NCBI GenBank assembly: GCA_964476375.1 | Contig: CAYYZW010000338.1 | Span: 1 to 8,063 of the forward strand | DNA: 8,063 nt | Origin: SAT2750 sp964476375 | GTDB lineage: Bacteria > Planctomycetota > Planctomycetia > Pirellulales > Pirellulaceae | Reading direction: 5' to 3' | In this document: one piece after another, positions 1-5,677 of the stretch | Layout: each line of letters begins with the position of its first letter | Numbering within the stretch: position 1 is the stretch's first letter | Notes under the pieces: generated by a model | Database searches by the model: none | Seen by the model: the letters and a program-made list of their open reading frames with translations, nothing else | What the model was told of the DNA's origin: nothing | Translations under genes and position numbers: made by a program

Positions 1-553
1 GGTCGAGAAAATCCATGAGGGCATAGAAATCAGCATCGTACCCTTCGCCGTACAAGAGAATATCTCTGCCGATACTGCGGACGACGTGATCCTGATCTTT
101 CATTCCCGCATACGGTGACTCGCCGAGGAGTTTTTTTACCGCTTCGCTTACGCCGATATAAATTGCCGGCTTTGTTGCGTCGGTTTTATCCGCCGTAACG
201 ACGGGAAACTCCGCTCCCGTTTTTTGTTTGAGGAACCACGCAAGGAATCGTGCGTTCCATTCGTCTTTGAGGGTTTTATGATATTCGGACCAAACCGGCG
301 GATGAATTTGTTTGACGGAGGAATCTTGCGTTTCATTCGTCTTGAGGACCGGAATAACAATTTGATAATCCGTCTTCGCGTCCTTGGCGATAACGAGGTC
401 TTCGGCAAACGCCGGCAGAGCGGCACACACAGAAAGGATAGTGCTGAGGACAGTAATGAGAACCATGGCTGTCTTACATGTATTTCCGATAACGTTATTT
501 CTCCTGAAAAAGTTGTTGAATTGTGATCGAGGTTCTGTGCTGGCGAAGTTCAT
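1..553 (-). CDS. Secreted DUF4838-like protein, N-terminal part (runs off the left edge)
   Basis: The minus strand is open from the left edge to 553, giving 184 residues of an incomplete protein. From the ATG at 551-553, residues 30-50 form a hydrophobic export signal ending in PAFA, followed by mature ED. The mature part resembles the N-terminal domain of DUF4838 and alpha-glucuronidase/GH20-type proteins: a helix with KTGAEFPVV (about 111-119), then KPAIYIGVSEA (128-138), then VVRSIGRDILLYGEG leading to YALMDFLD (157-184). In those families this domain precedes a catalytic barrel, which here would lie outside the window, so no reaction can be assigned. I prefer the 553 start because AAGGTGA lies just upstream and because it supplies the FFRR and Lys residues that give the signal a positive n-region. 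The alternative ATG at 464-466 has no clear ribosome site and no basic residue before the hydrophobic core. The 553 start overlaps the stop of a decayed upstream frame by ATGA. Recognition is by pattern only; a glycan-related role is inference. Confidence 0.72.
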   Translation of the reverse strand, partial: MNFASTEPRSQFNNFFRRNNVIGNTCKTAMVLITVLSTILSVCAALPAFAEDLVIAKDAKTDYQIVIPVLKTNETQDSSVKQIHPPVWSEYHKTLKDEWNARFLAWFLKQKTGAEFPVVTADKTDATKPAIYIGVSEAVKKLLGESPYAGMKDQDHVVRSIGRDILLYGEGYDADFYALMDFLD

Positions 554-713
554 GGTTTCACCTTGGCTTCAGCATGTTCGATGGGCAGGCGCGCCTTCAT
601 CGCATCGGTGGTATAGAGGCTACTATATTTTTGTTCGACGATCACTTCAGGGCTGGTTGCGGGCTTGAGACGGATGGACAAGTAGTGGCGCAGGTAGTGG
701 CAGATTCGTCACC

Positions 714-806
714 CATAGCTCCTCATGCTCCATCAGCAAAAACGCCGACCCTGCAAAACAAGATATTCCCCGTCATAGACCGTCATGGTCCATCAGTAGG
801 AATGCC
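714..806. repeat. Two imperfect 33-bp direct repeats, 60-bp period
   Basis: Positions 714-746 and 774-806 match at 25 of 33 bases by hand alignment, both beginning with CATAG and sharing TCCATCAG. The offset of exactly 60 bp keeps both copies in the same minus-strand frame. There they read AFLLMEHEELW and AFLLMDHDGL-stop, and most differences fall at third codon positions or exchange Asp with Glu. That pattern suggests the copies diverged while coding. The second halves of the 60-bp units do not match. Confidence 0.5.
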
Positions 807-811
807 TCAAA

Positions 812-832
812 TGGGCGATACAGGACTCGAAC
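812..832 (-). other. tRNA-3'-end-like sequence, candidate att site
   Basis: Read on the minus strand, this is a T-loop (TTCGAGT), the 3' strand of a T-stem (CCTGT), an acceptor 3' strand (ATCGCCC) and an A discriminator. No matching 5' T-stem strand or tRNA body lies upstream, so it is only a tRNA tail. It matches the last 21 bases of the tRNA-Val gene (3081-3101) at 17 of 21 positions, including an unbroken 8-base TGGGCGAT, on the same strand. This is where the displaced tRNA 3' end would lie if an element had entered the tRNA-Val gene. Three of the four differences sit together in the T-stem, so the tail could instead derive from another tRNA with the same acceptor stem. Confidence 0.45.
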
Positions 833-910
833 TTTCGCCGTTTTCTGCAGGTTCTAGATCGATTTGTCTTGAGCGCGACGCAGAATCCGACGCATATTTG
901 CACGAGAAGG

Positions 911-2230
911 CTAGTTCGATTTGTCGCCTAACAGGAACGCTTCGGTGACGATATTACCGGCGACGTAGCTATGGCCTTTGGTGGTTTTGCCAGGTTCCGT
1001 CTCTTTTAGCTTGCGCACATCAGGAACGCTGTAAAAGACAAAAACTCGTCCGTCCGACAATTGGGCGCTTCCCGTGCCGCCGAGCCACTGACCTGGTCCT
1101 GAAAGTCTGGTCCGTGGTTTGGGAAGCCCGCCATGCAAGACCTTGGTGCGTTCATGCTGCCAGGTTCGACCACCATCTGCGCTGACGGTAGCTCGGAACG
1201 AACCGCTGTTCCAACGGTCGGCGTAGGTGCAGACGATCAGGCCACTTTGTAAGCAGAGTGCGTGCAGCGGCGAGCCTTCGAATCCCGTATTTTTGGGTTG
1301 CGACCAGGTCTTGCCCTGGTCCTTGGAGCGCGAAACAAAGACCGGGCCCGCCACACTCCGGATCAAGGCCACTGTAACGCCCGACGGGTGGGAGACAATG
1401 ATTGATTCGTTGTAGTCTTCCCCGGGAATGAAATGGGGTGTGAACGATTGCCCGTGGTCGGTCGAACGCAGCACAAAGACATGTGTTTTTTTTTCTTGGG
1501 AGGATTTGAGACTCCCATAAGCGGGGACCAAGATCGTATCGTCGGGGAGAACTGTGGCGCCGGCGAACATGCACCCCAGATGTCCGTAGGGTGTGCCATC
1601 AAAGACGCGCCTGTTGTCCCATGTGGTGCCACCATCTCGGGAAATCCTGCTGACAAATGAGACGGGTGCGTGTGTCGCCACCGTGCCCTCTGGTAAATAG
1701 ATGTCATCAGGCGTCGAGCCGATTTCCAATTCCCACACCTGAAAGCCTTCCTGCTTCATTTTCGCCGCTCTGCTCTGGGGCCACAAATCCCAGCTCATAT
1801 GGCAGCGATCGTTCCAGATATGGCCAATGCCAAGTTGAATCAGTCGCTGTTTTTGTTGCTGTCGGGTTTGGAGTCGCATTGCATAGACGATGTCGACTTG
1901 GGTTCCGTCGGACAGTTCGAGCGGTATGTTGTAAGGCCAATTAGGTGTGATCGGCGTCCACGTTTTCCCCATATCTTTGGACGAGAGTACGACCTGCTGG
2001 TATTCCTCCACAAAGAAATCGTCATTGATCTTGGCTGCGTTTGCGGTATCAAAGCGGATGATAATCTCATCGTGGTCCCGAATCTGAACCCCGCCCAGGA
2101 TTGGGTAATTATAGGTGTAACTATTCCAATTCGGCCGATCGTAGATCAGCAGATCCGTTTTGACGGGGGGCTCGGCGGCGGCGGCGGCGGCCGTCAGCCA
2201 TAATAGGAAACAACCATTGAATAGGCGCAT
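911..2230 (-). CDS. Secreted sialidase-like (BNR/Asp-box) protein
   Basis: This 439-residue protein has a signal peptide (basic MR, hydrophobic FNGCFLLWLT, then an alanine run, with cleavage likely near residues 19-20). Five Asp-box motifs (S-x-D-x-G-x-[TS]-[WF]) follow at about residues 83-91, 197-204, 256-263, 302-309 and 350-357, the hallmark of the six-bladed sialidase/BNR beta-propeller. The blade-like stretch SAQLSDGRVFVFYS (388-401) resembles the last strand region of such proteins. I cannot find the classical RIP arginine motif near the N-terminus (GGVQIRDHDE stands there), nor a confident catalytic Tyr/Glu pair, so true sialic-acid hydrolysis is unproven. Action on another glycan, or binding only, is possible. 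Length fits a single-domain secreted family member. No Shine-Dalgarno site is evident before the ATG at 2228-2230, but the signal peptide begins directly there. The alanine run comes from a short GCC/GCG repeat (about 2170-2190). The gene is intact and sits between a candidate att site and an integrase remnant, which suggests acquired cargo. Confidence 0.85.
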   Translation of the reverse strand: MRLFNGCFLLWLTAAAAAAEPPVKTDLLIYDRPNWNSYTYNYPILGGVQIRDHDEIIIRFDTANAAKINDDFFVEEYQQVVLSSKDMGKTWTPITPNWPYNIPLELSDGTQVDIVYAMRLQTRQQQKQRLIQLGIGHIWNDRCHMSWDLWPQSRAAKMKQEGFQVWELEIGSTPDDIYLPEGTVATHAPVSFVSRISRDGGTTWDNRRVFDGTPYGHLGCMFAGATVLPDDTILVPAYGSLKSSQEKKTHVFVLRSTDHGQSFTPHFIPGEDYNESIIVSHPSGVTVALIRSVAGPVFVSRSKDQGKTWSQPKNTGFEGSPLHALCLQSGLIVCTYADRWNSGSFRATVSADGGRTWQHERTKVLHGGLPKPRTRLSGPGQWLGGTGSAQLSDGRVFVFYSVPDVRKLKETEPGKTTKGHSYVAGNIVTEAFLLGDKSN

Positions 2231-2321
2231 GGGTTAAAAAATCCAATCTGGAATCGTTTTCCGATCACCACAAGAGCATGTTGAGCTGCAGCAGACCAGG
2301 TTCACATCGGCTGAGTGATTT

Positions 2322-3121
2322 ATGGCAGCGTTCCGCCGTCACTATGAGTTATTGCTCGAGAAAGAGGAATCTGGAAAGTTCTGTGATAAGCAGCACAGGT
2401 TCTGTTTTGACGCTGAACTGATGTGCTGATTGAACAATATAACACAAGATGTGATTTGCAATGCGGTCAGCATGCGTGCCCTGATGCTGAATGGCGGCTG
2501 ATCGTAGCCTTGGCACGTTTTGGAGGTATACGAATTCCCAGTGAACTCGTCACCCTTAAGTGGTCTGATATCAACTGGGAAGAAGAGAAGATAACGATCC
2601 ACAGCTCGAAGACCGAACACCATCAAGGCAAAGGAACTAGAATCATTCCTCTGTTCCCCGAGATAAGACCCTACGTCGAAGAGCAGTATGAATTGGCAGA
2701 GCCGGGTAATCCTTTTGTGATTGTGACTAAACGCCGTATGAACTGTAATCTCAGAAGACGTTTCACCAAGATCATCAACAGAGCAGGACTTCAGCCCTGG
2801 CCGAAGCTTTTTCAGAATATGCGAGCCTCAAGAGCAACGGAGCTCGTCAAGGAGTTTCCTGAACATGTTGTCACAGCATGGATGGGACACTCAAAGAGAA
2901 TCGCCCAAAAGCACTATTTGCAGGTGACAGAAGAGGACTTCAGGCAGGCATGCCAAAATCCGCCGCAGCATATTACCGTTTCGCCTCGCAGGGGGTCGCA
3001 ACCATCACTGTCGGCGCATGAAAAAAACCTAGTTTTGCAGCGGTTAGCGTTAATACGCGAAACCTTGCGAACTAGGGAAGTGGGCGATGAGGGACTTGAA
3101 CCCCCGACATCCACGGTGTAA
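2322..3121 (+). pseudogene. Tyrosine recombinase (phage-type integrase), N-terminally broken
   Basis: The catalytic domain is open from a GTG at 2423 to a TAA at 3119-3121. It contains box I (FGGIRIPSEL, Arg37), a beta-hairpin Lys region (SSKTEHHQGKG), box II (QNMRASR, Arg134), box III WMGHS with His156, and the nucleophile in HYLQV (Tyr165). The box II position usually held by His is Gln131; I recall this variant in some planctomycete integrases, so it may not be a defect. The arm- and core-binding domains are missing. Upstream, this frame has stops at 2384-2389, 2408-2410 and 2414-2416. The +1 frame (2322-2429, then past a TGA at 2427-2429) reads NNITQDVICNAVSM just before the point where ACPDAEWRL begins in the other frame, which suggests a frameshift near 2475. 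The last 13 codons are antisense to tRNA-Val and give VGDEGLEPPTSTV, an ending typical of frames that run into a tRNA 3' end. Probably inactive; it marks an old integration at this tRNA. Confidence 0.75.
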
Positions 3122-3154
3122 ACGTGGCGCTCTAGCCAACTGAGCTAATCGCCC
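3081..3154 (-). tRNA. tRNA-Val (anticodon TAC)
   Basis: The minus strand folds into a complete 74-base cloverleaf: acceptor GGGCGAT/ATCGCCC, D-stem GCTC/GAGC with loop AGTTGGCTA, anticodon stem CCACG/CGTGG with loop TTTACAC (anticodon TAC, reading GTA codons), and T-stem GGGGG/CCCTC around TTCAAGT. The discriminator base is A at 3081. The next bases are CTT, so CCA is not encoded and must be added after transcription. All stems pair, with one G-T in the T-stem. The gene has its own promoter upstream. Its 3' end abuts and is overlapped antisense by the broken integrase, making it the likely integration target. Confidence 0.96.
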
Positions 3155-3170
3155 CTGGTCGTCGTGTCCA

Positions 3171-3200
3171 ATGCTACCGGCTGGCAGGCGATCCTGTCAA
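3171..3200 (-). promoter_or_regulatory. Sigma-70-type promoter of tRNA-Val
   Basis: Read on the minus strand there is a perfect -35 TTGACA (3200-3195), an 18-base spacer and a -10 TAGCAT (3176-3171, 4 of 6 bases to consensus). The -10 ends 16 bases before the mature tRNA 5' end at 3154, leaving room for a short 5' leader removed by RNase P. Orientation and spacing fit the tRNA gene and nothing else nearby. Confidence 0.75.
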
Positions 3201-3278
3201 AGCCCTCCCGTTGTGGCGTGAAATCGGAGACAATCTGGACTGGGCGATCCCCTCCCCTGTTCCAGGCCCTGGTTGATA

Positions 3279-4184
3279 ATGACTTACGATACAATCCTTG
3301 CCCCGCAGCTGCGTAGTATCCACCTGGCCTGCGCCTGCTTTGCTGCCGCTGCCCCGCTGGTGGCCGCATGGCTGCACAGCCGGGCCGCGCGTGGTGACGC
3401 CCAGGCTCGCCGCGTGGGAGTGCGGCTGGTAGGCTGGGCACTCGCCGCCCTGGCCCTGGCCCTCGCGAGCGGCCTGGTGCTGGGGATCTGGAACTCCCTT
3501 GTCCAGGACAATTACAGCGAGCTTTTGATCGCGCTCCGGCGGAAACTCGAATGGGGATTGGCCGAACTCGCCTTCTCGGCAGTCCTTGTCTACGTTTTCT
3601 GGAAGTGGTGGAAACGCACGCCCGATCTTTCCCGGGGAAAGAGCATCCTTCGCTGCAGCCTGGCCGTGCTGGCCGGAACGAACCTGCTTTACCACTTCCC
3701 CCTGCTGTTTGCCGTCCTGGACCAGCTTCGCAGTAACCCGGAGTTGATGGAGAGCGCCATCAGCTCAAGTGATTTTCGGCAGATGATTATCCTCCCGGTG
3801 GTCTACACCAAGGCGTTCCATGTGATCCTTGCCGGTGTCGTCCTCTGCTGCCTGGTGATCATCTGGTTTGAAAGGAAGGAGGACGCACAGCAGGGACGGC
3901 TTACTGTGACGGTTGCCCGCATTCTGCTCGCGGCACTCGTCCTGCAACTGGCGGTCGGAATCTGGATGCTGGTGGTGATGCCTGCCGCGCAGCGAGATCC
4001 GCTGATTGGCATGGGGGGGGTGGCCCCCTGGATGCTGGCGCTCGCTGTGATCCTCTTCGTCGCCGTCACACAGACCCTGATTCCCGTGGCGGGTGGTGAA
4101 AAAAGCGGCCGTCGTCCGGCCTGGCTGGTGGGTATGATCCTGGCGATCTTCCTGGTGATGTCGACAATCGCTGTGCTGCAGTAA
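3279..4184 (+). CDS. Polytopic membrane protein of unknown function, eight predicted helices
   Basis: I do not recognise the family. The 301-residue product has about eight hydrophobic segments; numbered from the ATG they are near residues 11-33, 45-70, 88-108, 124-146, 173-194, 208-231, 243-266 and 280-300. There is no signal peptide or soluble domain. Histidines fall at helix ends or inside helices (SIHLAC, LYHFPLL, KAFHVILAG), as in haem- or metal-binding membrane proteins, but no known motif confirms this. The conserved-looking GIWNSL and LEWGLAELAF are not diagnostic. A TTG two codons earlier (3273) is possible; I prefer ATG 3279, though neither has a good ribosome site. A G8 run at 4013-4020 lies in the frame (MGGVAPW). 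The downstream aldose 1-epimerase begins about 50 bp after the stop on the same strand, so the two are probably co-transcribed, although their roles do not obviously connect. Confidence 0.82.
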   Translation: MTYDTILAPQLRSIHLACACFAAAAPLVAAWLHSRAARGDAQARRVGVRLVGWALAALALALASGLVLGIWNSLVQDNYSELLIALRRKLEWGLAELAFSAVLVYVFWKWWKRTPDLSRGKSILRCSLAVLAGTNLLYHFPLLFAVLDQLRSNPELMESAISSSDFRQMIILPVVYTKAFHVILAGVVLCCLVIIWFERKEDAQQGRLTVTVARILLAALVLQLAVGIWMLVVMPAAQRDPLIGMGGVAPWMLALAVILFVAVTQTLIPVAGGEKSGRRPAWLVGMILAIFLVMSTIAVLQ

Positions 4185-4201
4185 ACTGGAACCCTCCAGT
4201 T
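4184..4201 (+). other. Small perfect hairpin between two co-oriented genes
   Basis: AACTGGA (4184-4190) pairs fully with TCCAGTT (4195-4201) across the four-base loop ACCC. It starts in the stop codon of the membrane protein gene. No T-run follows, so it is not a standard intrinsic terminator. It could stabilise or process the transcript, or attenuate expression of the epimerase gene. Confidence 0.4.
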
Positions 4202-4234
4202 CAGGACGATCGAGGCAAAGTGGAGATTCCTCCG

Positions 4235-5173
4235 ATGAACGTGATTACGATTAACGACCCCACGGGGACCGCCTCCGCCGACATCCACGCCGGCTTCGGA
4301 TTTAACTGCTTCCGTTTTGGCGTCGAGCATGATGGCCGGCCGCTGGAGGTGATCTGGGCAAGCGGGGATTTCGCCGATGGGACGGCAAGTCCTTCTGGAA
4401 GTGGGATCCCCATCCTTTTTCCCTTTCCCGGACGGCTGCCAGGCACCACGCTCCACTGGGAGGGGCAGGATTACCCGCTCCCTGCCGGTGATAATATGGG
4501 GAATGCAATCCACGGGTTTGTTCACGAACGACCGTGGCGGGTGATCGACCAGCAGGCCGATTGCGTGACGGGCCAGTTCCAGGCGTCGGTGGATCAGCCG
4601 GAGTTACTGGAACAGTGGCCGGGGGATTTTTGTATCGAGCTGAGCTACCGGATCACGGCCGACAGCCTGGTGATGGACTTCGATGTCCAGAATCCAGGGG
4701 AGACACCGCTGCCCTGTGGCCTGGGGACGCACGCCTATTTTCGCCTGCCGCTCGGTGGCGGGCAGGCCGAGGAGTGTCGCGTCGCCTTTCCGGTCAGCGA
4801 GCGATGGGAGATGGAGGCGATGATCGCCACCGGCCAGAAACAACGACTGGGGGAATTCGAGGATTTTTCCGCAGGCAAGACATTCGGAGCCATGACACTC
4901 GACGACGTCTTTTCCGGGGTCCGTTTTGACGAGGGCATCGCCGAGGCGTCGATTCTGGACCCGCTCAGCGGCAGGCGTGTTCTGCTGCGGTGGGACGAGA
5001 ACTTTCCACACTGCGTGGTCTACACCCCCCCGCACCGGGAGGCGATCTGTATCGAGCCGTACACGCTGGTCCCGGGTGGCCTTTCTTTCCAGCCTGGCGG
5101 CACGCAGAGCGGGCTTCGCATCCTTGCACCCGGCGAGAGTTTTCAGGCCTGGACGGAGATCTCCGTGGAGTAG
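4235..5173 (+). CDS. Aldose 1-epimerase (GalM family)
   Basis: This 312-residue cytoplasmic enzyme is expected to interconvert alpha and beta anomers of aldoses such as galactose or glucose, feeding sugar catabolism. The family landmarks are in order: a substrate-binding Arg in FPFPGR (Arg67), the catalytic-site His in NAIHGFVH (His93), the second His in GLGTHAYFRL (His166), an Asp pair in LDDVF (223-224), and the catalytic base Glu in ICIEPYT (Glu274). The length fits the family. I chose ATG 4235 because GGAG lies at 4222-4225, nine bases upstream; a GTG at 4220 would add five residues. The gene follows the membrane protein gene on the same strand. It ends 85 bp before the convergent c-type haem protein gene. 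The sequence looks more like the divergent GalM-like subgroup than classical mutarotase (THAYF in place of the usual HPYF), so the preferred sugar is uncertain. Confidence 0.9.
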   Translation: MNVITINDPTGTASADIHAGFGFNCFRFGVEHDGRPLEVIWASGDFADGTASPSGSGIPILFPFPGRLPGTTLHWEGQDYPLPAGDNMGNAIHGFVHERPWRVIDQQADCVTGQFQASVDQPELLEQWPGDFCIELSYRITADSLVMDFDVQNPGETPLPCGLGTHAYFRLPLGGGQAEECRVAFPVSERWEMEAMIATGQKQRLGEFEDFSAGKTFGAMTLDDVFSGVRFDEGIAEASILDPLSGRRVLLRWDENFPHCVVYTPPHREAICIEPYTLVPGGLSFQPGGTQSGLRILAPGESFQAWTEISVE

Positions 5174-5186
5174 GGGCAGGGCGCAC

Positions 5187-5223
5187 AAAAACGGCCTCGC
5201 ACCAGCGTTGGATGCGAGGCCGT
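5187..5223 (-). terminator. Intrinsic terminator of the c-type haem protein gene
   Basis: An 11-bp perfect GC-rich stem (ACGGCCTCGCA, 5191-5201, with TGCGAGGCCGT, 5213-5223) surrounds an 11-base loop. Read on the minus strand the stem runs into TTTTT (5191-5187), the layout of a rho-independent terminator for the minus-strand gene ending at 5258. On the plus strand no T-run follows, but the same stem could weakly stop epimerase transcripts. Confidence 0.82.
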
Positions 5224-5257
5224 CTGATGTTCCATGGGGGGTAACCCCGTGCGAGGG

Positions 5258-5677
5258 TTATTTCTTGACCGGCAGGTTGACGGTGCCAGGCAGGCTGCCA
5301 GACTTGAGCAGCTCGCCGTAGGTCTTTCCCTTGGCATTCTTGGTCGCCATCAGTTTTTCGAAGGCGGCGTCAAACTCGGCCTTCACCTTGTCAGGCTCGG
5401 CGGCAATCCGGGTCGACTTGTAGTTGTCTTTCTTGAGCAGCTTGCCCATGGCAACGCCGAAGTCGTTCTTTTGCTTCTTGGACTTCTTGTCTCCATCCAC
5501 GTAGTGGCAGATGTTGCACTTGGCTGCCTTGATCGCCTCGACCAGCTTGGCATCTTTGCTGACGTTGGTCACGCGTTGGTCAAAGGCCTTCTTGAATGCC
5601 GGAATGGCGTCGGCGTTATTCGGCGCGATGGCCACGGCAAGAAAGGCGACAAGCAGTACGGCGAGTAATTTCTTCAT
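5258..5677 (-). CDS. Small exported c-type haem-binding protein
   Basis: This 139-residue protein has a clear signal peptide (MKK, hydrophobic LLAVLLVAFLAVAIA, cleavage likely after ADA at residue 24), which places it outside the cytoplasm. Residues 54-58, CNICH, form a CxxCH c-type haem attachment site preceded by AAK, so one covalent haem is expected. The rest is short and Lys-rich (DGDKKSKKQK, a basic C-terminus PVKK). The distal ligand is not obvious; Met77 (AMGKLL) or Met110 are candidates. It resembles small planctomycete proteins with a KCNxCH motif, whose partners are unknown to me. A good ribosome site, GGGAGAG, lies at 5688-5682, about four bases before the ATG. The gene has its own terminator and a 300-bp upstream gap, so it is probably transcribed alone. 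A role in electron transfer is inferred from the haem motif only. Confidence 0.85.
   Translation of the reverse strand: MKKLLAVLLVAFLAVAIAPNNADAIPAFKKAFDQRVTNVSKDAKLVEAIKAAKCNICHYVDGDKKSKKQKNDFGVAMGKLLKKDNYKSTRIAAEPDKVKAEFDAAFEKLMATKNAKGKTYGELLKSGSLPGTVNLPVKK

Larger units (their letters stand above)
550..835 (-). pseudogene. Decayed coding remnant upstream of the DUF4838-like gene
   Basis: I do not recognise this protein. On the minus strand, 708-550 is open for 52 codons and reads like real protein (RICHYLRHYLSIRL at its start, TTDAMKARLPIEHAEAKVKP at its end). It has no start codon of its own and begins straight after an in-frame TGA. An adjoining frame just upstream reads EAFLLMDHDGL-stop and then AFLLMEHEELWVTNLP, which joins the 52-codon frame only if a frameshift near 700-708 is assumed. 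Taken together this looks like the C-terminal end of a lost gene broken by at least one stop and one frameshift. Its last codon overlaps the preferred ATG of the next gene (ATGA, 550-553), so the two may once have been translationally coupled. The opposite-strand open frame here (523-948) has no recognisable features. Apart from the repeat and the tRNA-like sequence listed separately, I see nothing else in 554-910. Confidence 0.35.
812..3101. mobile_element. Candidate relic of a tRNA-Val-integrated element carrying a sialidase-like gene
   Basis: The segment is bounded on the right by the 3' end of an intact tRNA-Val gene and on the left by a second, tRNA-3'-end-like sequence on the same strand. 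A tyrosine integrase lies directly beside the tRNA 3' end, the usual position for an integrase at an att site. The segment is visibly poorer in GC than the sequence right of the tRNA. The contents are one broken integrase and one intact secreted sialidase-like gene; there is no excisionase, replication or transfer gene. If real, it is a defective island of about 2.3 kb, or the surviving end of a larger one. The imperfect att match and the low-GC DUF4838-like gene beyond the left boundary leave the true limits uncertain. Confidence 0.4.

Noticed and set aside
523..948. Plus-strand open frame of about 140 codons across the left intergenic region
   Set aside because: It has no domain or ribosome site, and its GDTGLEL segment is simply the tRNA-tail-like sequence read antisense. 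The minus strand holds the more protein-like remnants.
1486..1494. T9 run inside the sialidase-like gene as a frameshift site
   Set aside because: The frame is intact across it (Lys-Lys codons) and Asp boxes continue in the same frame on both sides, so nothing indicates a shift.
3241..3248. A third TGGGCGAT just right of tRNA-Val
   Set aside because: Only these eight bases match the tRNA 3' end and the following bases do not resemble a T-arm, so it is most likely chance.
4604..5188. Minus-strand open frame antisense to the aldose 1-epimerase gene
   Set aside because: It is a shadow of a gene with all catalytic motifs in place, and it has no recognisable feature of its own.
5236..5248. GGGG-TAA-CCCC hairpin between the convergent genes
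   Set aside because: It has only four pairs and no T-run. The 11-pair hairpin beside it explains termination far better.
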